Shown in pieces: positions 24,960 to 32,907 of a stretch of DNA of 64,000 bases. Source of the DNA: Sphingobacterium sp. ML3W (GTDB lineage: Bacteria > Bacteroidota > Bacteroidia > Sphingobacteriales > Sphingobacteriaceae). The stretch covers positions 4,154,001 to 4,218,000 of the forward strand of contig NZ_CP107036.1 in the NCBI RefSeq assembly GCF_029542085.1, written 5' to 3'. Every line of letters starts with the position of its first letter. Position 1 is the stretch's first letter. The notes beneath the pieces are model-generated. The model had not been told where the DNA came from. It saw only the letters and a list, made by a program, of their open reading frames with translations, and ran no database searches. Both the position numbers and the translations under genes were made by a program.

Positions 24960-24990
24960 CAAAGTTACAAACATTTTTATAACTGTCAAA
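24960..24990 (-). promoter_or_regulatory. Promoter of the S10/spc ribosomal operon
   Basis: On the minus strand TTTG (24987-24990), 19 bp, then TAACTTTG (24960-24967): an exact match to the Bacteroidota sigma-A consensus TTTG-N19-21-TAnnTTTG. Transcription should start near 24955, giving a leader of about 70 nt before rplC. Confidence 0.85.
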
Positions 24991-25223
24991 TAATTAGTGA
25001 ATTATTTTTTTATTTTCTACTTTATTCCGTTATCAGTTTTTATTCGTCCAATTACACAACTCTTATTCCCGATCATAACGACCCGCATAAAAAAAATAAA
25101 AAAACAATATTTCTATTTTCCTGCTGCCATACAGCTGTCATTGATTCAGCTAATTTTGAACTGTCTTAACAAGATAAAACGCTTAGTATAGACTAAAATT
25201 TAAATTCTTTAAATACGATAATC

Positions 25224-25694
25224 ATGAAAACAGAAATTATTTCCAAGAACGAACTACTTGCACATTGGTTAGGCCACAGAAACTTAACAAGACAAGCGAT
25301 CGAAAAATTTCCAGAAGAAGCACTTTTCAATTATAAAGTAGAAGGCATGCGGACATTTGCTGAAATGATCCAAGAGCTTTTGGGTATTGCTGTCCCAGGG
25401 TTACAGGAAATTGTCAATAATAAAAGCGGCGAACTTAATGAGAAGTTTAACTATACGACCAAAGCTCAACTCTTACAGGCCTGGGATGAGGCTACTCCAC
25501 AGATCAGTGCATTATTCGACGAGATTCCAACAGAACGTTTCTCCGAAGAATTTAACCTGTTCGGACAATACAATTCGCCGATCATCCACAGTATATTCTA
25601 TTTCATCGATAATGAGATCCACCACCGTGGTCAAGGATTTGTCTATTTACGCTTGTTGGGTATCCAACCTCCATTTTTCTGGGAACGGGATTAG
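25224..25694 (+). CDS. DinB/YfiT-like four-helix metal-binding protein
   Basis: A 156-residue cytoplasmic protein of the DinB superfamily, whose members include metal-dependent thiol transferases and many proteins of unknown substrate. LLAHWLGHRNLTRQA near the N terminus and DNEIHHRGQGFVYLR near residue 130 give the His residues that typically bind metal; three are expected. It is unrelated to DNA polymerase IV, also called DinB. The convergent WYL regulator may control it, a common pairing, but no operator is visible. A strong hairpin terminator follows. Confidence 0.8.
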   Translation: MKTEIISKNELLAHWLGHRNLTRQAIEKFPEEALFNYKVEGMRTFAEMIQELLGIAVPGLQEIVNNKSGELNEKFNYTTKAQLLQAWDEATPQISALFDEIPTERFSEEFNLFGQYNSPIIHSIFYFIDNEIHHRGQGFVYLRLLGIQPPFFWERD

Positions 25695-25822
25695 CTTGTT
25701 AGATGAGAGATATTAGATTTGAGATGGGAGATTCTAGTATTACTAGTCGAATACGCTCTATATAATATTGGAGACTTGCCACATTATTATCACTGACATC
25801 TTAAAATCTATATCATATAAAG

Positions 25823-25866
25823 ATACTTGTTCGGGTTCAATTCAGATACCGGACAAGTATTCTTTT
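25823..25866 (+). terminator. Terminator after the DinB-like gene
   Basis: ATACTTGTTCGG and CCGGACAAGTAT pair over 12 positions (one G-U) around a 13-14 nt loop and are followed by tcttttta. It lies 128 bp after the stop and could also block reads from the convergent WYL gene. Confidence 0.75.
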
Positions 25867-25909
25867 TAGTAATATCTCGACGGGAAACCCCAAGCCCCCT
25901 AACCTCAGA

Positions 25910-26863
25910 TTAAACCTGTTCGATTGCTGCAGCTAGCAATCGTTTTACGGTGCCTTTTAGCGATTCCGGCTCGATAATCTTTCCTTTATCAGCAAACATC
26001 AGGTACCAGCGCGCAAAGCCACCCTCAACATGAATGGTTTCAAATTGCATTTCAACGTAATTATCGGTAACCACTTCTTTTTGAAATCCAAAGTAATGGC
26101 GATCCCATTCCATATACCTCGCCATTTCCTTATCCACCTGAACCACCACTTTGGTTGTCGGCATTTCGTGTTTCTTATTCAGAAAAAATGAAAGTTCAGG
26201 ATGGTCTTTTCCAAAATCGTCGGCGAGTATCCGGATATTGCTGATCCGATCCAGACGAAATTGCCTATAATCCTTTCGGAGTTTACAAAAAGCAAGTATA
26301 TACCAAAATTTACTTTCCACAAAAATACCGACTGCTTCGATTTCACGTTTTTCTGGAGTTTTGTCAGACGGCTTGGAATAATAGATTTCTACGCATTTTT
26401 TTGCAGCTATACTTTCTATAAGCGTATTGGTTCCATGTGTTAATTTCTCATTGAATTGATGACGTTCTCCTCGTACCAAAAAATTATCCCCGACCAGAGC
26501 AACATGTTCCTTTTCATTCCCTCTTAAAATAGCCTTCATTTTGAGCATGGCTGTCGTAAAATGGTGGGCGAGATTTTTGTCCGTATACTTTTCAACCAAT
26601 TTCTCAGCAGCGACAAAACTCAAAGCCTCCTCTCGGCTAAATTGCAATGGTGGCATCTTATACCCCTCAACTAACGAGTAGCCATTTCCGGCTTCGCCAT
26701 AAATAGGTACTCCAGCTTGCATCAGGGAGCGGATATCCCGATAGATTGTCCGCAGACTTACTTCATATTTTTCTGCCAGCGCAGCGGCTGTCACCACAGG
26801 TTTTGCTTGCAGGTGCATATAAATAGCAAGGATACGGTCGAATCTTTTCTGAATATCGGTCAT
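25910..26863 (-). CDS. YafY-type regulator (HTH_11 plus WYL domain)
   Basis: A 317-residue transcription factor. An N-terminal winged HTH (about 5-60, RILAIYMHLQAKPVVTAAAL then YEVSLRTIYRDIRSLMQAG) precedes a WYL ligand-binding domain (about 150-225, KFWYILAFCKLRKDYRQFRL) and a WCX C-terminal region. WYL regulators sense nucleotides or DNA-damage products in some systems; the ligand here is unknown. TACCTTTA at 26869-26876 resembles a -7 element only a few bases before the start codon, so the mRNA may have almost no leader. Confidence 0.87.
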   Translation of the reverse strand: MTDIQKRFDRILAIYMHLQAKPVVTAAALAEKYEVSLRTIYRDIRSLMQAGVPIYGEAGNGYSLVEGYKMPPLQFSREEALSFVAAEKLVEKYTDKNLAHHFTTAMLKMKAILRGNEKEHVALVGDNFLVRGERHQFNEKLTHGTNTLIESIAAKKCVEIYYSKPSDKTPEKREIEAVGIFVESKFWYILAFCKLRKDYRQFRLDRISNIRILADDFGKDHPELSFFLNKKHEMPTTKVVVQVDKEMARYMEWDRHYFGFQKEVVTDNYVEMQFETIHVEGGFARWYLMFADKGKIIEPESLKGTVKRLLAAAIEQV

Positions 26864-26932
26864 AAGGATAAAGGTACGAGTTATTCCATATTTTTGAACT
26901 AAATGATATTGATTAAAAACAGTATACCAAAC

Positions 26933-26973
26933 AAAAAATCACGATCCATATGTTTGAATCGTGATTTTTTTTA
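26933..26973. terminator. Bidirectional terminator between the WYL gene and the small lipoprotein gene
   Basis: aaaaaatcacgat and atcgtgattttttt are perfect inverted arms around a 12-nt loop with A/T runs on both sides. It ends the lipoprotein transcript on the minus strand before the WYL gene promoter. Confidence 0.85.
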
Positions 26974-27001
26974 TTACCAAAAGTCCTTAGGGATACGCCG
27001 C

Positions 27002-27418
27002 TTATTGTTTTGTCCCTTGGAAGAAGTATTCTACATCGCCACTGGCTTCAGCCTCCGTAGAGATCTGGATATTCTTATCATCAAGTTTATAGGTAATTGA
27101 GCCCATAGGCCCCTGACCGGAAATATGGATATTAGAAATGTTTTGAACAGGGAATGTTTTTGCTGTAGCTCTACTGTAAGCCTCTCCTGTTTTCACCGTA
27201 GCTTTCACCTTACCATCATCGACTTTAGAAACAATGACAATCGCGTTAAAATATTCAGCATCACCGCCGATGACCATCTTCCCTTTAAACGTGCCTACAA
27301 TGGCATCTATTTTTCCTGACACTGTTGGCTCATCCTTATCTTTGCTACATCCGACAAAGATCATTGCAACCATTGCCACTAGGCAAAGGATCATTAGGTT
27401 TTTGTTTATTGTTTTCAT
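27002..27418 (-). CDS. Small predicted lipoprotein, unknown function
   Basis: A 138-residue exported lipoprotein: MKTINKNLMILCLVAMVAMI then a lipobox FVGC, so Cys is expected at residue 24 of the mature-start region. Asp/Lys residues follow the Cys. The rest alternates short strands (FKGKMVIGG, NAIVIVSKVDDGKVKATVK, NIQISTEAE), suggesting a compact beta-barrel of lipocalin-like type. The frame is open to 27475, but the ATG at 27418 is chosen because it begins a proper signal peptide. No family is recognised. A promoter and a terminator flank it, so it is a single-gene unit. Confidence 0.7.
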   Translation of the reverse strand: MKTINKNLMILCLVAMVAMIFVGCSKDKDEPTVSGKIDAIVGTFKGKMVIGGDAEYFNAIVIVSKVDDGKVKATVKTGEAYSRATAKTFPVQNISNIHISGQGPMGSITYKLDDKNIQISTEAEASGDVEYFFQGTKQ

Positions 27419-27438
27419 CTTTTGCATATCTATATAAG

Positions 27439-27470
27439 CAAAAGTAGAAATACACCATATGCGGGACAAT
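27439..27470 (-). promoter_or_regulatory. Promoter of the small lipoprotein gene
   Basis: Minus strand: ATTG (27467-27470), 20 bp, TACTTTTG (27439-27446). The -7 element is an exact TAnnTTTG and the -33 element has one mismatch. The start codon lies about 21 bp downstream. Confidence 0.6.
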
Positions 27471-27525
27471 ACCACGAAATAGGGTAATTTACCCTCCTAA
27501 TTTTAGGGTAGTTACTTGTAATGAA

Positions 27526-28152
27526 TTAGAGCAATTTTTCCTTAAATAGTATTGTCAACAGTTCTGCGGTGTTTTTTACGGAAAATTTCTGAATCAGATT
27601 TTTCCGATACGTATCCACTGTCAATGGGCTTAAGAATAATTTGCTGGCAATTTGTGCACTTGTCTTTCCCTCCGCCAACAATTGTAATACCTGCTTCTCG
27701 CGCATTGTTAGTGAAGGTAGCTGTCGGGATGGGGAGGTCGCGATGATCCGTTGTGTTGCTCCACATAAAGCCATGCTACCTTGAGAAACTTTCTGAATAC
27801 ATGTAATAATTTCGTCCGCATCGGCACTTTTCAAGATATATCCAGCAGCACCATTGGCAAGCATCTGTAGTATGCTATTGCGCGCCATATGATTACTAAA
27901 CCCAACGATGATAAGCTCAGGATGGTCCTTCTTGAGTTCACCGCACAGGTCAATACCATTTGCATCAGGCAAAGCGATATCCAATAAGAGCAGATCTATC
28001 TTATCTTGTTTCAAAAAATCAGTCAGCGCCTGGCACAGTGAAAATCCCAGTACCCGGTCATAAGAAAGATTTTCTTTTAAAAATGATTTGATCCCTTCGA
28101 TGGCAATTGGATGATCGTCCAAGATAGCCAATGTTTTTTGTTGCTCAGACAT
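27526..28152 (-). CDS. NarL/LuxR-type response regulator
   Basis: A 208-residue two-component response regulator. The receiver domain (1-120) has DDH at the acidic pocket (residues 12-14), the phospho-acceptor Asp58 in LLLLDIALPDANG, and a conserved Lys in ILKSAD. The C-terminal LuxR HTH (about 145-200) includes LTMREKQVLQLLAEGKTSAQ. The ATG at 28152 is preferred over the longer open frame to 28170 because it precedes the first strand by the usual few residues. It overlaps the histidine kinase gene by 8 bp, so the two are translationally coupled and are a cognate pair. Confidence 0.92.
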   Translation of the reverse strand: MSEQQKTLAILDDHPIAIEGIKSFLKENLSYDRVLGFSLCQALTDFLKQDKIDLLLLDIALPDANGIDLCGELKKDHPELIIVGFSNHMARNSILQMLANGAAGYILKSADADEIITCIQKVSQGSMALCGATQRIIATSPSRQLPSLTMREKQVLQLLAEGKTSAQIASKLFLSPLTVDTYRKNLIQKFSVKNTAELLTILFKEKLL

Positions 28153-30106
28153 GTATTTCGATATTGACACTTGTTCCCGCCCCTGGCTGTGACAAGATGT
28201 TCATTTTTCCGTTTAAATATTCAACTCTCATTTGGACGTTTTTAAGTCCCATTCCCCGTTTACCTACCGCAACCTCCTCCACATCAAATCCTTTGCCATT
28301 GTCATCTACACCGATCAAAAAGCCTTGCTCATTTTGCAGGCATTGCACGATAATTTGATTTGCGTTGCCATGTCGAATGGCATTGTTGATCAGCTCCTGA
28401 ATAATACGATAAATATTCAACTGCATATTCTCTGCAATATTGCTGGAGAGACCGTTGCACTGCAGCTCAATTACAGCAGCGCCATGCTGCATCAAAGTAC
28501 AGAGATCTTCTAGGGCAACCAATAACCCCGAGCGTGATAAGTTTTCAGGCATCATATTATGTGCGATCAGTCTGACATCCGAGATCATCTGATCCAGCTG
28601 AGATTTTATCCCATCCAATACAGACAGACTCCCTTCGGAAGAGATCCGAAGTCTCATCGCAGTCAAATGCCCCCCAAGGCCATCATGCAAATCACGGGCA
28701 ACCCGATGACGTTCCAGTTCCTCCCCCTCCAATAGTGCTTTGGTCACCCGAAGTTCTTGCTGCTGCGCCAACAGTTCCAAGTCGCGCTGCGACCTCTTTC
28801 TATGCTGACGATATAAATAGACAGACAAACCGAGCAACAACAGCAATACCAAAGAAAATATACCCAATATATAATTATATAAACGCTGGTTTTTCTGTTG
28901 AAGTACTGTCTGTTTCTGTTCAAACTCCAGTCTCATGATCTTCTCGTTCTTCTCAGCTGTTCTAAATTTGGTCTCTAGGCTGGCTATTTCACTTTTATAG
29001 GCCGCTTGGGCCAAGCTGTCTTTAATGGCAACATGTTTTCCCAGCCATTTATAGGCATTGGGGTAATCCTTTAATTTGGCATAGGTGTCAGACAAATCCT
29101 TGGCAAATTGCTGCATGTTACTTTTCATATCATAAGGCATATCCCGCATGACAATCTTAAGCTCCCTCAATGCCAATTCATATTTTTCCAAGCTATAATA
29201 GATATTAAACTTCTGATAATGCATCATGCCGATCTCATAAGGCATATTTAGCCGTTCCGCAATTTTCAGCGCTTTTTCGACAACCTCAAGGGCTTTCGTA
29301 AAATCATTTTTCGTACAATAATACATACTGGCTGTCTCGCCATAGTTTAGGTGAGCTACAGACTCCTTTAGCGTATCTAAAATTTGCTCCGATTTTAACA
29401 GATAGGATTTCGCTAAGTTTAGTTCGCGAGATTCAACATATTCCCGGGCCAGATTTAATAGTGATATTGCATGTCTCTCTTTTGACAGGGGATATTTCTC
29501 ATAGAGTTCAAGCCCTTTTTTAAAATAATAGATTCCCTTTTCCTGATCGCCGATTTCCTTAAAAGCAAAGCCAATCGATTGGTAGGATTTAGCAGCTTGA
29601 TTATAGTCCTTCTGTTTGATTGCTGCGGGAATTATTTTATCAATCTGAATCCGTACCATTCCTTTTCGATCATCTTTATGATCAATGATCATGGCATAAT
29701 TCCACCAGGCCTTCACCCAAAATTCATAAGCTTCCTTAGTCTTAAATTTTTCAAGCATTTCCGCAGCCTGTCTATACAGCTGTAGGCATTCATCAGTTTC
29801 ACCCGCTGTCATAAAGATATGGGAGGCGCTATAATAGGTGTATAGTGCTTTCAGGTAAGGCTTCGTTGTACACAATTTCTGTGCTGCACCCAAATAACCC
29901 GTCGCAGCGGCTGTATCCTTCCGCTCAAACATGAGTTTATTCGTCAGTAATAACGCTGCTCTGGCTCGCACACTATCGTTCTTAACCGTATTGAATACAT
30001 TCCGTAGACTGTCAATGGAACCGGCCGATAGCCCGCCCTGCTGTAATGCAAAAGTTGCTAAAAATGTGCCGCAGAGCAGCATGAAAAGAAAAACCAGCTT
30101 TTTCAT
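28145..30106 (-). CDS. TPR-containing HisKA_3 sensor histidine kinase
   Basis: A 653-residue membrane sensor. A signal peptide (about 1-20) is followed by about seven TPR-like helical repeats in the periplasm (about 40-375). Then come a coiled coil, one membrane helix (about 415-435, IFSLVLLLLLGLSVYLY), the dimerisation/phospho-acceptor helix RHRVARDLHDGLGGH (His474), and an HATPase domain with NNAIRHGNAN and GKRGMGLKNVQMR. This is the NarX/DesK-like class that pairs with LuxR-type regulators, as here. The stimulus is unknown; no target gene is obvious nearby. Confidence 0.9.
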   Translation of the reverse strand: MKKLVFLFMLLCGTFLATFALQQGGLSAGSIDSLRNVFNTVKNDSVRARAALLLTNKLMFERKDTAAATGYLGAAQKLCTTKPYLKALYTYYSASHIFMTAGETDECLQLYRQAAEMLEKFKTKEAYEFWVKAWWNYAMIIDHKDDRKGMVRIQIDKIIPAAIKQKDYNQAAKSYQSIGFAFKEIGDQEKGIYYFKKGLELYEKYPLSKERHAISLLNLAREYVESRELNLAKSYLLKSEQILDTLKESVAHLNYGETASMYYCTKNDFTKALEVVEKALKIAERLNMPYEIGMMHYQKFNIYYSLEKYELALRELKIVMRDMPYDMKSNMQQFAKDLSDTYAKLKDYPNAYKWLGKHVAIKDSLAQAAYKSEIASLETKFRTAEKNEKIMRLEFEQKQTVLQQKNQRLYNYILGIFSLVLLLLLGLSVYLYRQHRKRSQRDLELLAQQQELRVTKALLEGEELERHRVARDLHDGLGGHLTAMRLRISSEGSLSVLDGIKSQLDQMISDVRLIAHNMMPENLSRSGLLVALEDLCTLMQHGAAVIELQCNGLSSNIAENMQLNIYRIIQELINNAIRHGNANQIIVQCLQNEQGFLIGVDDNGKGFDVEEVAVGKRGMGLKNVQMRVEYLNGKMNILSQPGAGTSVNIEIHV

Positions 30107-30284
30107 CTATTCAGTCCGCATTGATAAATTTGTTCACATTGGTGCTACAAAATGCAAAAAAAAGACAATATATTGTTGTTTTATGACGATATTTTATGCC
30201 ACTATCCTAATCATTGCCAGTTACACAATATTTAATCCATATCAATTATACGTTATTAAATAATACTACCAACAAGATAATTAA

Positions 30285-30560
30285 GGGCGACAAAGTCCCC
30301 TCAACTCCCTTAAAGTCTCCTCAAGTCCGTTCAAGTGCCAACAGCGTTCAAGTATGCTCTGCACATGCTTCGTACCAACTTCGGGATTGCTTCGGGGCTG
30401 ATTCGACATCTGATCGGTTCGGCTTCGGTCATTCTTCGGCAACAAGGCAAACAACAGCCAAACAATAGTCGAACGAGACCCAAAGTTGTCTCGAAGCAAT
30501 CTCAATGCGCTTCGGAAGGACCCCCGGACAACGCCCGAATAGCCACCGAACAATAGACAA
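30285..30560. repeat. CGAA/TTCG-rich block with nested inverted repeats
   Basis: Relatively GC-rich block amid AT-rich spacer. Its left half repeats ttcgg/cttcgg words and its right half repeats ccgaa/cgaa words. Inverted pairs are nested: attgcttcg (30386-30394) with cgaagcaat (30492-30500), and inside it ttcgac (30402-30407) with gtcgaa (30468-30473). This is consistent with a long imperfect inverted repeat or a dispersed non-coding repeat element; it resembles intergenic repeats I associate with Sphingobacteriaceae genomes, from memory. Confidence 0.5.
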
Positions 30561-30660
30561 AAGATAAACATAATATAAATAAAGGAGTATCAACAATACA
30601 TAAAAACAGCCCTTAAAAGGCAGCTATTCGTTTAGGCTGAGTTATCACTAAATTCAATAA

Positions 30661-30696
30661 AAAACGCCTGGCTCAAAAAGATGAGACAGGCGTTTT
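30661..30696. terminator. Bidirectional terminator downstream of the small secreted protein gene
   Basis: aaaacgcctg (30661-30670) and caggcgtttt (30687-30696) pair perfectly, with inner ctc/gag pairing. A and T runs make it functional both ways. It ends the minus-strand gene at 30716. Confidence 0.85.
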
Positions 30697-30715
30697 CAAA
30701 ATACAATACTACTAT

Positions 30716-31183
30716 TTATTCGTTTTCTATATCCAAGGAAGTACATCCCTGGGTATCGGAAAGAAAAACATTTTCAAACGCATAAGACTGCCCTGAGCCA
30801 AAGTACCCACAACTCATCAGATATCGCATAGATTGCCATGATGAACTGGCTTGAAGATAATAACTTCCTTCTTGAATATTGACTGGATATCCAAGTGTAT
30901 TTGCTGGAACAATAACATATTGAACGGCAGTACCAGAAAAATTGGGGCTAAAAGTTAAATAAATAGGTGAACTTGTAAAGTTATAGACATAAAACTCGAA
31001 TGTATCGCTAAGGTTCGCGATACTCTTACCTGCAACTTTTTTCTCGGAGAGATGAGTCGTTAAGCTCTTATTTGCGGCTTTCGAACCTTTCAAAAGATTT
31101 GAGGTTCCATGATCTCGCGCATTAACCCATAAACTAACGCTGATCAATAGCATAAATGCTACTATAAATGATTTTTTTAACAT
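30716..31183 (-). CDS. Small secreted protein, unknown function
   Basis: A 155-residue protein with a classical signal peptide (MLKKSFIVAFMLLISVSLWV then ARDHG, cleavage near residue 22). A basic, probably disordered linker (about 25-60) precedes a beta-rich domain (about 62-150) with FEFYVYNFTSSPIYLTF, a tyrosine/serine-rich run and two Cys (YLMSCGYF, TQGCTS) that may form a disulfide. No family is recognised. It stands alone with its own terminator. The signal peptide and typical composition support a real gene. Confidence 0.6.
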   Translation of the reverse strand: MLKKSFIVAFMLLISVSLWVNARDHGTSNLLKGSKAANKSLTTHLSEKKVAGKSIANLSDTFEFYVYNFTSSPIYLTFSPNFSGTAVQYVIVPANTLGYPVNIQEGSYYLQASSSWQSMRYLMSCGYFGSGQSYAFENVFLSDTQGCTSLDIENE

Positions 31184-31580
31184 AATTTAAATTGTTTATA
31201 AATAATTGAATAACTCGATAAACTTTTTATCGCTTATCAAAAAAGATAGACTTTCGCTGTCAATGCACCATAGACGACCTCCTTTCATTTTAAATTACAA
31301 TAAAACATTCCTAGCATGCTTATCAATCACCACCACACCCTTATCATTAGAGCTCACTTTCGCATATCCTAAGGCAGATTCTTTAGGATCACTCGATTTT
31401 TCATTTATAATTGGAACACGATGTGGTTGAAATATTTGGATAATCTCCCACATCGTGTATATTTATTCTTAGCAGGACTAACCGAATAAATCGGCTACCC
31501 AAATAAAAGCAGACGTTCAAATGTTAACATTTGGACGGATATATACCGAAGATATCGGCAATATTTTTACTGATATCCTC
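31184..31580. other. Intergenic region, no gene seen
   Basis: 397 bp. A short cgataa/ttatcg hairpin lies at 31216-31232. The open frame at 31206-31430 has unusual composition and no start context, so it is not called. No clear promoter or terminator was found for either neighbour. Confidence 0.4.
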
Positions 31581-32855
31581 CTATTGTTTGATCACTTTTT
31601 CTCCATTGAGCATTCGATCATATCTGATCAATGCCTCTACGTAATAATAATCGGCATAAGTCAATGGTACATCTACCTCCGTTTTATGCGGAATAGAACC
31701 GACACTATGTTTCAATATATAACCACCCGCTTCTTTGTAATCTGCTTTGTAAGGTTTAGCAGAAAGTGACTTTAACATCTGCTCAGCTTTGGAAATGTAC
31801 AATTGGCTCTCACTGCCCTTCGTATATTGTGCCAATTCCAGCAGTGCAGAAGCGGTTACCGCAGCAGTAGAAACATCACGTAGATCCTTTTGACTATAAT
31901 ACTTACTTTCCTTGGTCAGTTTATTTTGATCCATATCCCAATACGGAATCAGATCCTTTGGAAGATTGGGATGATTAAGGTAAAACTTGGCGATATTCCG
32001 CGCTTGTTCCAGGTATTTCTTTTCACCAGTTTCGCGGTACATCATTGTATATCCATATAATCCCCAAGCTTGTCCTCTTGCCCATGCAGACTCATCGAAT
32101 GCTCCTTGTGCTGTTTTTCTCGAGATTATACTTCCATTATCTGGATTATAATCTACCACATGATAAGAACTGTAGTCTTTTCTATAATGGTTAACCATTG
32201 TCGTATTTGCATGCTGTATGGCAATATCCCGAAATCTTTTGTCTCCTGTCATTTTGGACACTTCGGTCAAAAATTCCAGATTCATCATATTATCAATAAT
32301 AACAGGATATGTCCAAGGTTGTCCGTCCCAGTTCTTACCACCATCCCATGAACGGATTGTTTTTGGAGCTTCATGAAAGCGTGTTGCCAATGAAGCAGCG
32401 CCTGTACTTAGCACTCCTTTATATGCCGTAGAATCACCTGTCAACCGTAATGCATTACCGAAACTACAATACAGCATAAACCCAAGATCATGTGTTCCTT
32501 TATTGTTTTTCTCCTTTTCTAAATGTTTTAATTTTCGTTTTGCCTCATCCAACAACTTCTCGTCTTTTGTATATTCATAAAGATAGAGTACAGTACCGGG
32601 ATAAAATCCAGAGCACCACCAGCTAGAGCCCCAATTGACATATTTTCCATCTTTATAGGTGGTAGGAATATCAGATTCATGTATGGACGAAGCTAGATAG
32701 TTAATCTGTTTACGCGCATCTTCAAGATTAGTTTGGACAAATTCCTTATTCAGTCCCAATTTGGCTGTTGTTAAATTCTTCTGACTAGAACATGATATTG
32801 CTTGTACGCCAAGCCCAATCATTAAAGTTCGTGTAATATAGTGTTGTATCTTCAT
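31581..32855 (-). CDS. Glycoside hydrolase family 88 (unsaturated glucuronyl hydrolase), copy 1
   Basis: Hydrolyses the 4,5-unsaturated uronic acid left at the non-reducing end by polysaccharide lyases, via a hydration mechanism. The 424-residue (alpha/alpha)6 protein has the two active-site Asp: D123 in THDLGFM and D188 in IIDNMMNLEF. ESAWARGQAWGLYGY and LTYADYYYVEALIRY are further family marks. The N terminus has a lipoprotein-like signal (AISCSS, Cys22), so it probably acts in the periplasm. It is the last gene of the susC-susD-DUF2264-GH88 unit. A second GH88 lies at 43524; both keep the catalytic residues. Confidence 0.9.
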   Translation of the reverse strand: MKIQHYITRTLMIGLGVQAISCSSQKNLTTAKLGLNKEFVQTNLEDARKQINYLASSIHESDIPTTYKDGKYVNWGSSWWCSGFYPGTVLYLYEYTKDEKLLDEAKRKLKHLEKEKNNKGTHDLGFMLYCSFGNALRLTGDSTAYKGVLSTGAASLATRFHEAPKTIRSWDGGKNWDGQPWTYPVIIDNMMNLEFLTEVSKMTGDKRFRDIAIQHANTTMVNHYRKDYSSYHVVDYNPDNGSIISRKTAQGAFDESAWARGQAWGLYGYTMMYRETGEKKYLEQARNIAKFYLNHPNLPKDLIPYWDMDQNKLTKESKYYSQKDLRDVSTAAVTASALLELAQYTKGSESQLYISKAEQMLKSLSAKPYKADYKEAGGYILKHSVGSIPHKTEVDVPLTYADYYYVEALIRYDRMLNGEKVIKQ

Positions 32856-32907
32856 TATTAGTATTGAGATATGGGTATTGAGATTTTATTGATAAAAGAA
32901 TAAGGAG

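Larger units (their letters stand above)
24883..25223. other. Intergenic region upstream of rplC and the DinB-like gene
   Basis: 341 bp between divergent genes. The rplC side holds a promoter and a folded leader (described separately). The rest is very AT-rich, with A-runs around 25087-25108. I see no rpsJ remnant, no tRNA and no clear promoter for the DinB-like gene. Confidence 0.6.
30107..30715. other. Long gene-poor intergenic region
   Basis: 609 bp. From 30107 to about 30280 it is AT-rich and unremarkable. From about 30285 to 30560 base composition changes sharply (see the repeat feature). From 30560 it is AT-rich again and ends with a terminator at 30661-30696. Open frames in it have no coding character. 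Confidence 0.6.

Noticed and set aside
24883..25223. Possible rpsJ or tRNA gene upstream of rplC
   Set aside because: I read both strands for an S10-like frame or a cloverleaf and found neither; the spacer is A/T-rich with only promoter and leader structure.
25224..25694. Annotation of the DinB-like gene as DNA polymerase IV
   Set aside because: At 156 residues with a four-helix His pattern it belongs to the unrelated DinB/YfiT family; no polymerase motifs.
30281..30571. 96-codon open frame on the minus strand (and overlapping plus-strand frames) in the CGAA/TTCG-rich block
   Set aside because: Its openness follows from the biased repeat composition. The translation is Arg/Leu/Ser-rich without domain marks, and several frames are open at once on both strands.
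31206..31430. 74-codon open frame upstream of the small secreted protein
   Set aside because: Low-complexity Ser/Leu/Phe-rich translation, no start context, no family; likely chance in AT-rich DNA.
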